This document shows, piece after piece, positions 12,969 to 14,537 of a stretch of 14,537 nucleotides of DNA (within the stretch, counting starts at the first letter, position 1; each line of letters starts with the position of its first letter). A program made the translations under genes and the position numbers. Source of the stretch: Candidatus Kuenenia stuttgartensis (GTDB lineage: Bacteria > Planctomycetota > Planctomycetia > Isosphaerales > Isosphaeraceae); NCBI GenBank assembly GCA_945872325.1, contig CAMBZY010000024.1:1-14537 (forward strand). Reading direction: 5' to 3'. The notes under the pieces are model-generated. The model saw only the letters and a program-made list of their open reading frames with translations, made no database searches and was not told the origin of the DNA.

Positions 12969-14311
12969 ATTTGGACTACGGATGCCAACCCATCTCCCGA
13001 CGTCGTGCTTTGGTACAAGTCGGCGGCCTTGGAGCATTTGGGATCCGTCTGGTCGACCTTCTCGCAGCCAGATCAAACGCCAGTGAATCAAGTCCAATCA
13101 AATCGGTCGTTCTACTTTGGCTCTGGGGCGGACCCAGCCATCTCGACACCTTCGACATGAAGCCAACCGCTCCTCTCGAATATCGAGGTCCATTCGAGCC
13201 AATCCAAACCAAAGTCCCCGGCCTTTCGTTTTGCGAACTCCTCCCAAACCTCTCAAAAGTCGCTGATAAAATCGCCATCATTCGAAGCATGAATCACGCT
13301 TCCAACGATCACGGAGTCGCTGGAACCATCGCCCTCACTGGCTCTCAGGCTGGTGCCGTTGCTCTCGGCGGATCCGTCAGTACAGGAGTCATGAGACCAA
13401 GTATCGGCTCCATCATCGGTCGATTGAACCCGCGGCCTTCCGGGCAACTCCCAGGCTACGTCATCCTCGGAAGTCAACTTCACCAGGGACTCAAAAAAGT
13501 CGTCGGTGAAGGTGGTGGACTACTTGGCTCAACCCACGACCCATTCCGACTCGACTATGACCCGATCGACGGCCTCAAAATCCCTTCCCTTGATCTCCCA
13601 AAAGAACTTTCCGCCAACCGCATGGACCGACGGTTTGAACTCCTCGAAAAAGCCCGGGCCGACACATCCAACTCCGGCCGGGCCATGGATCATCATTACC
13701 GGCTTGCCCACACCCTTCTCTCGTCACGACAAACACTTGCAGCGCTTGATCTCTCCACCGAGCCTGAACCTCTGCGCGATGCCTATGGCCGACACAGATT
13801 CGGACAATGCTGCATGCTCGCCCGCCGACTCGTCGAAGCTGGCCAGCCTGTCGTTCAGGTAAACTGGTCAACGCACGTAGAATGCCCAGAAGATGCCGGT
13901 GACGGGGGCTGGGATATGCACGACCGATATTTCCAGATCATGCAGGACCGGCACGGCTGGATGCTCGATCAAGCCATGGCCACCTTGATCACCGACCTCG
14001 ACCAGCGTCGCCTCCTCGACTCCACCTTGATCGTCGCCGTTGGAGAGTTCGGCAGAACTCCAAAAATCAACGAAAAAGCCGGCCGAGATCACTGGAACCC
14101 CTGCTACTCCGCTGCTCTGGCTGGTGGAGGGATTCGTGGAGGAGCCTTGATCGGAGCATCCGATAAACGAGGCGAACATCCAGCCGACAGACCCATCTCG
14201 CCCGCCGACCTCGGCGCAACCATTCTCAACAGAATGGGCATCACCGCTGCCAATCTCACAGACCTAAGCCTCATCCCGCAAGGCATCCCCATTTTGGATA
14301 TCTTCGGATGA
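12965..14311 (+). CDS. DUF1501 family protein, Tat-exported
   Basis: 448 residues. The N-terminus carries a twin-arginine signal (ISRRRALVQVGGLGAFG, Arg12-14) like that of many planctomycete DUF1501 proteins, so it should be exported folded. The fold is alkaline phosphatase/sulfatase-like: GGPSHLDTFDMKP at 55-67, NHASNDHGVAG, and the late metal-site-like motif GEFGRTPKI (360-368) with GRDHW (373-377). DUF1501 proteins are abundant in Planctomycetota, commonly next to DUF1549/DUF1553 or propeller proteins; no reaction is established. Sulfatase-type hydrolysis is suspected from the fold, but the formylglycine C-x-P-x-R motif of sulfatases is not seen. The stop overlaps the next ATG (ATGA), indicating translational coupling. 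Confidence 0.93.
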   Translation: MNLDYGCQPISRRRALVQVGGLGAFGIRLVDLLAARSNASESSPIKSVVLLWLWGGPSHLDTFDMKPTAPLEYRGPFEPIQTKVPGLSFCELLPNLSKVADKIAIIRSMNHASNDHGVAGTIALTGSQAGAVALGGSVSTGVMRPSIGSIIGRLNPRPSGQLPGYVILGSQLHQGLKKVVGEGGGLLGSTHDPFRLDYDPIDGLKIPSLDLPKELSANRMDRRFELLEKARADTSNSGRAMDHHYRLAHTLLSSRQTLAALDLSTEPEPLRDAYGRHRFGQCCMLARRLVEAGQPVVQVNWSTHVECPEDAGDGGWDMHDRYFQIMQDRHGWMLDQAMATLITDLDQRRLLDSTLIVAVGEFGRTPKINEKAGRDHWNPCYSAALAGGGIRGGALIGASDKRGEHPADRPISPADLGATILNRMGITAANLTDLSLIPQGIPILDIFG

Positions 14312-14537
14312 CCCACCGCTCAACACTCATCCTCAGCGTATTCCTCCTCTGCCAGTCATCATCGACAGCCGACGAACCCGTCATCAGCCCCGTCGTTCCG
14401 ATAACATCTGGCGTAAGCTCTCAAATTCAACTGACTCATGATGGTGCCTTTAAACATCGTCCCCAATGGCATCCCGACGGCCAGAAACTTGCTTTTGCCC
14501 GCCACGAAGCCAGCGGCAACTCCATCTACGTCAGGGT
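14308..14537 (+). CDS. Exported PD40/WD40-like beta-propeller protein, 5' part
   Basis: The ATG at 14308 overlaps the DUF1501 stop by four bases, and the frame runs open to the right edge (76 codons). The first 21 or so residues form a signal peptide (THRSTLILSVFLLCQSSSTA). The visible mature part includes FKHRPQWHPDGQKLAFARHE, the typical first PD40 (TolB-like propeller) blade with P-W-PDG-LAF. It is therefore likely periplasmic and translated together with DUF1501. The rest, including any fused domains, lies outside the window. Confidence 0.82.
   Translation, partial: MTHRSTLILSVFLLCQSSSTADEPVISPVVPITSGVSSQIQLTHDGAFKHRPQWHPDGQKLAFARHEASGNSIYVR

Noticed and set aside
12965..14311. Classical sulfatase annotation for the DUF1501 gene
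   Set aside because: The fold family is related, but the formylglycine C-x-P-x-R motif is not present and the motifs fit DUF1501 better.

Overview
The window looks like chromosomal DNA of a planctomycete (Planctomycetota, probably Planctomycetales). The clues are a Tat-exported DUF1501 protein overlapping a PD40 beta-propeller gene, two PEP-CTERM surface proteins, an exosortase/EpsI-like membrane protein, large TPR membrane proteins and a long TIGR03960-type radical SAM protein. Many starts lack a clear Shine-Dalgarno sequence. No transposase, integrase, CRISPR array or phage gene is visible.

Layout: (1) 2-715 (+) is the 3' part of an NAD-dependent epimerase/reductase. It ends tail to tail with, and overlaps by 33 bases, pdxA (683-1762, -). 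A small putative lipoprotein precedes pdxA in the same transcript. (2) 2017-2050 holds an intrinsic terminator for the next gene fused to an extended -10 promoter for the lipoprotein-pdxA pair. (3) 2086-3727 (-) carries two related PEP-CTERM proteins separated by a stem-loop. The second has a sigma-54-like or dyad element upstream. (4) 4012-5805 (+) is a B12-binding-type radical SAM protein closed by a strong terminator. (5) 5923-11891 (-) is a three-gene membrane cluster, read as exosortase/EpsI-like protein, 814-residue TPR protein and 580-residue TPR protein. (6) 11934-12627 (-) holds tRNA-Arg(ACG), tadA and tRNA-Ser(CGA). (7) 12965-14537 (+) has DUF1501 and the start of a PD40 protein, overlapping by ATGA.

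Two areas merit most attention. In the first, tRNA-Arg(ACG), the classical bacterial substrate of TadA (A34 to I34), lies directly in front of tadA. A textbook intrinsic terminator sits inside the first 20 tadA codons. This suggests a built-in attenuator that sets the ratio of editing enzyme to substrate tRNA, with tadA possibly translated from a nearly leaderless mRNA released by tRNA 3' processing. In the second, the exosortase-like protein appears to lack the catalytic residues expected of exosortases. It sits with two paralogous single-pass TPR proteins whose cytoplasmic tails are oppositely charged, and the acidic tail repeats a short DD-hydrophobic-(R/Q)-(I/V)-A motif. Together these could form an undescribed envelope complex. 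All functional models here are inferences from sequence reading alone.
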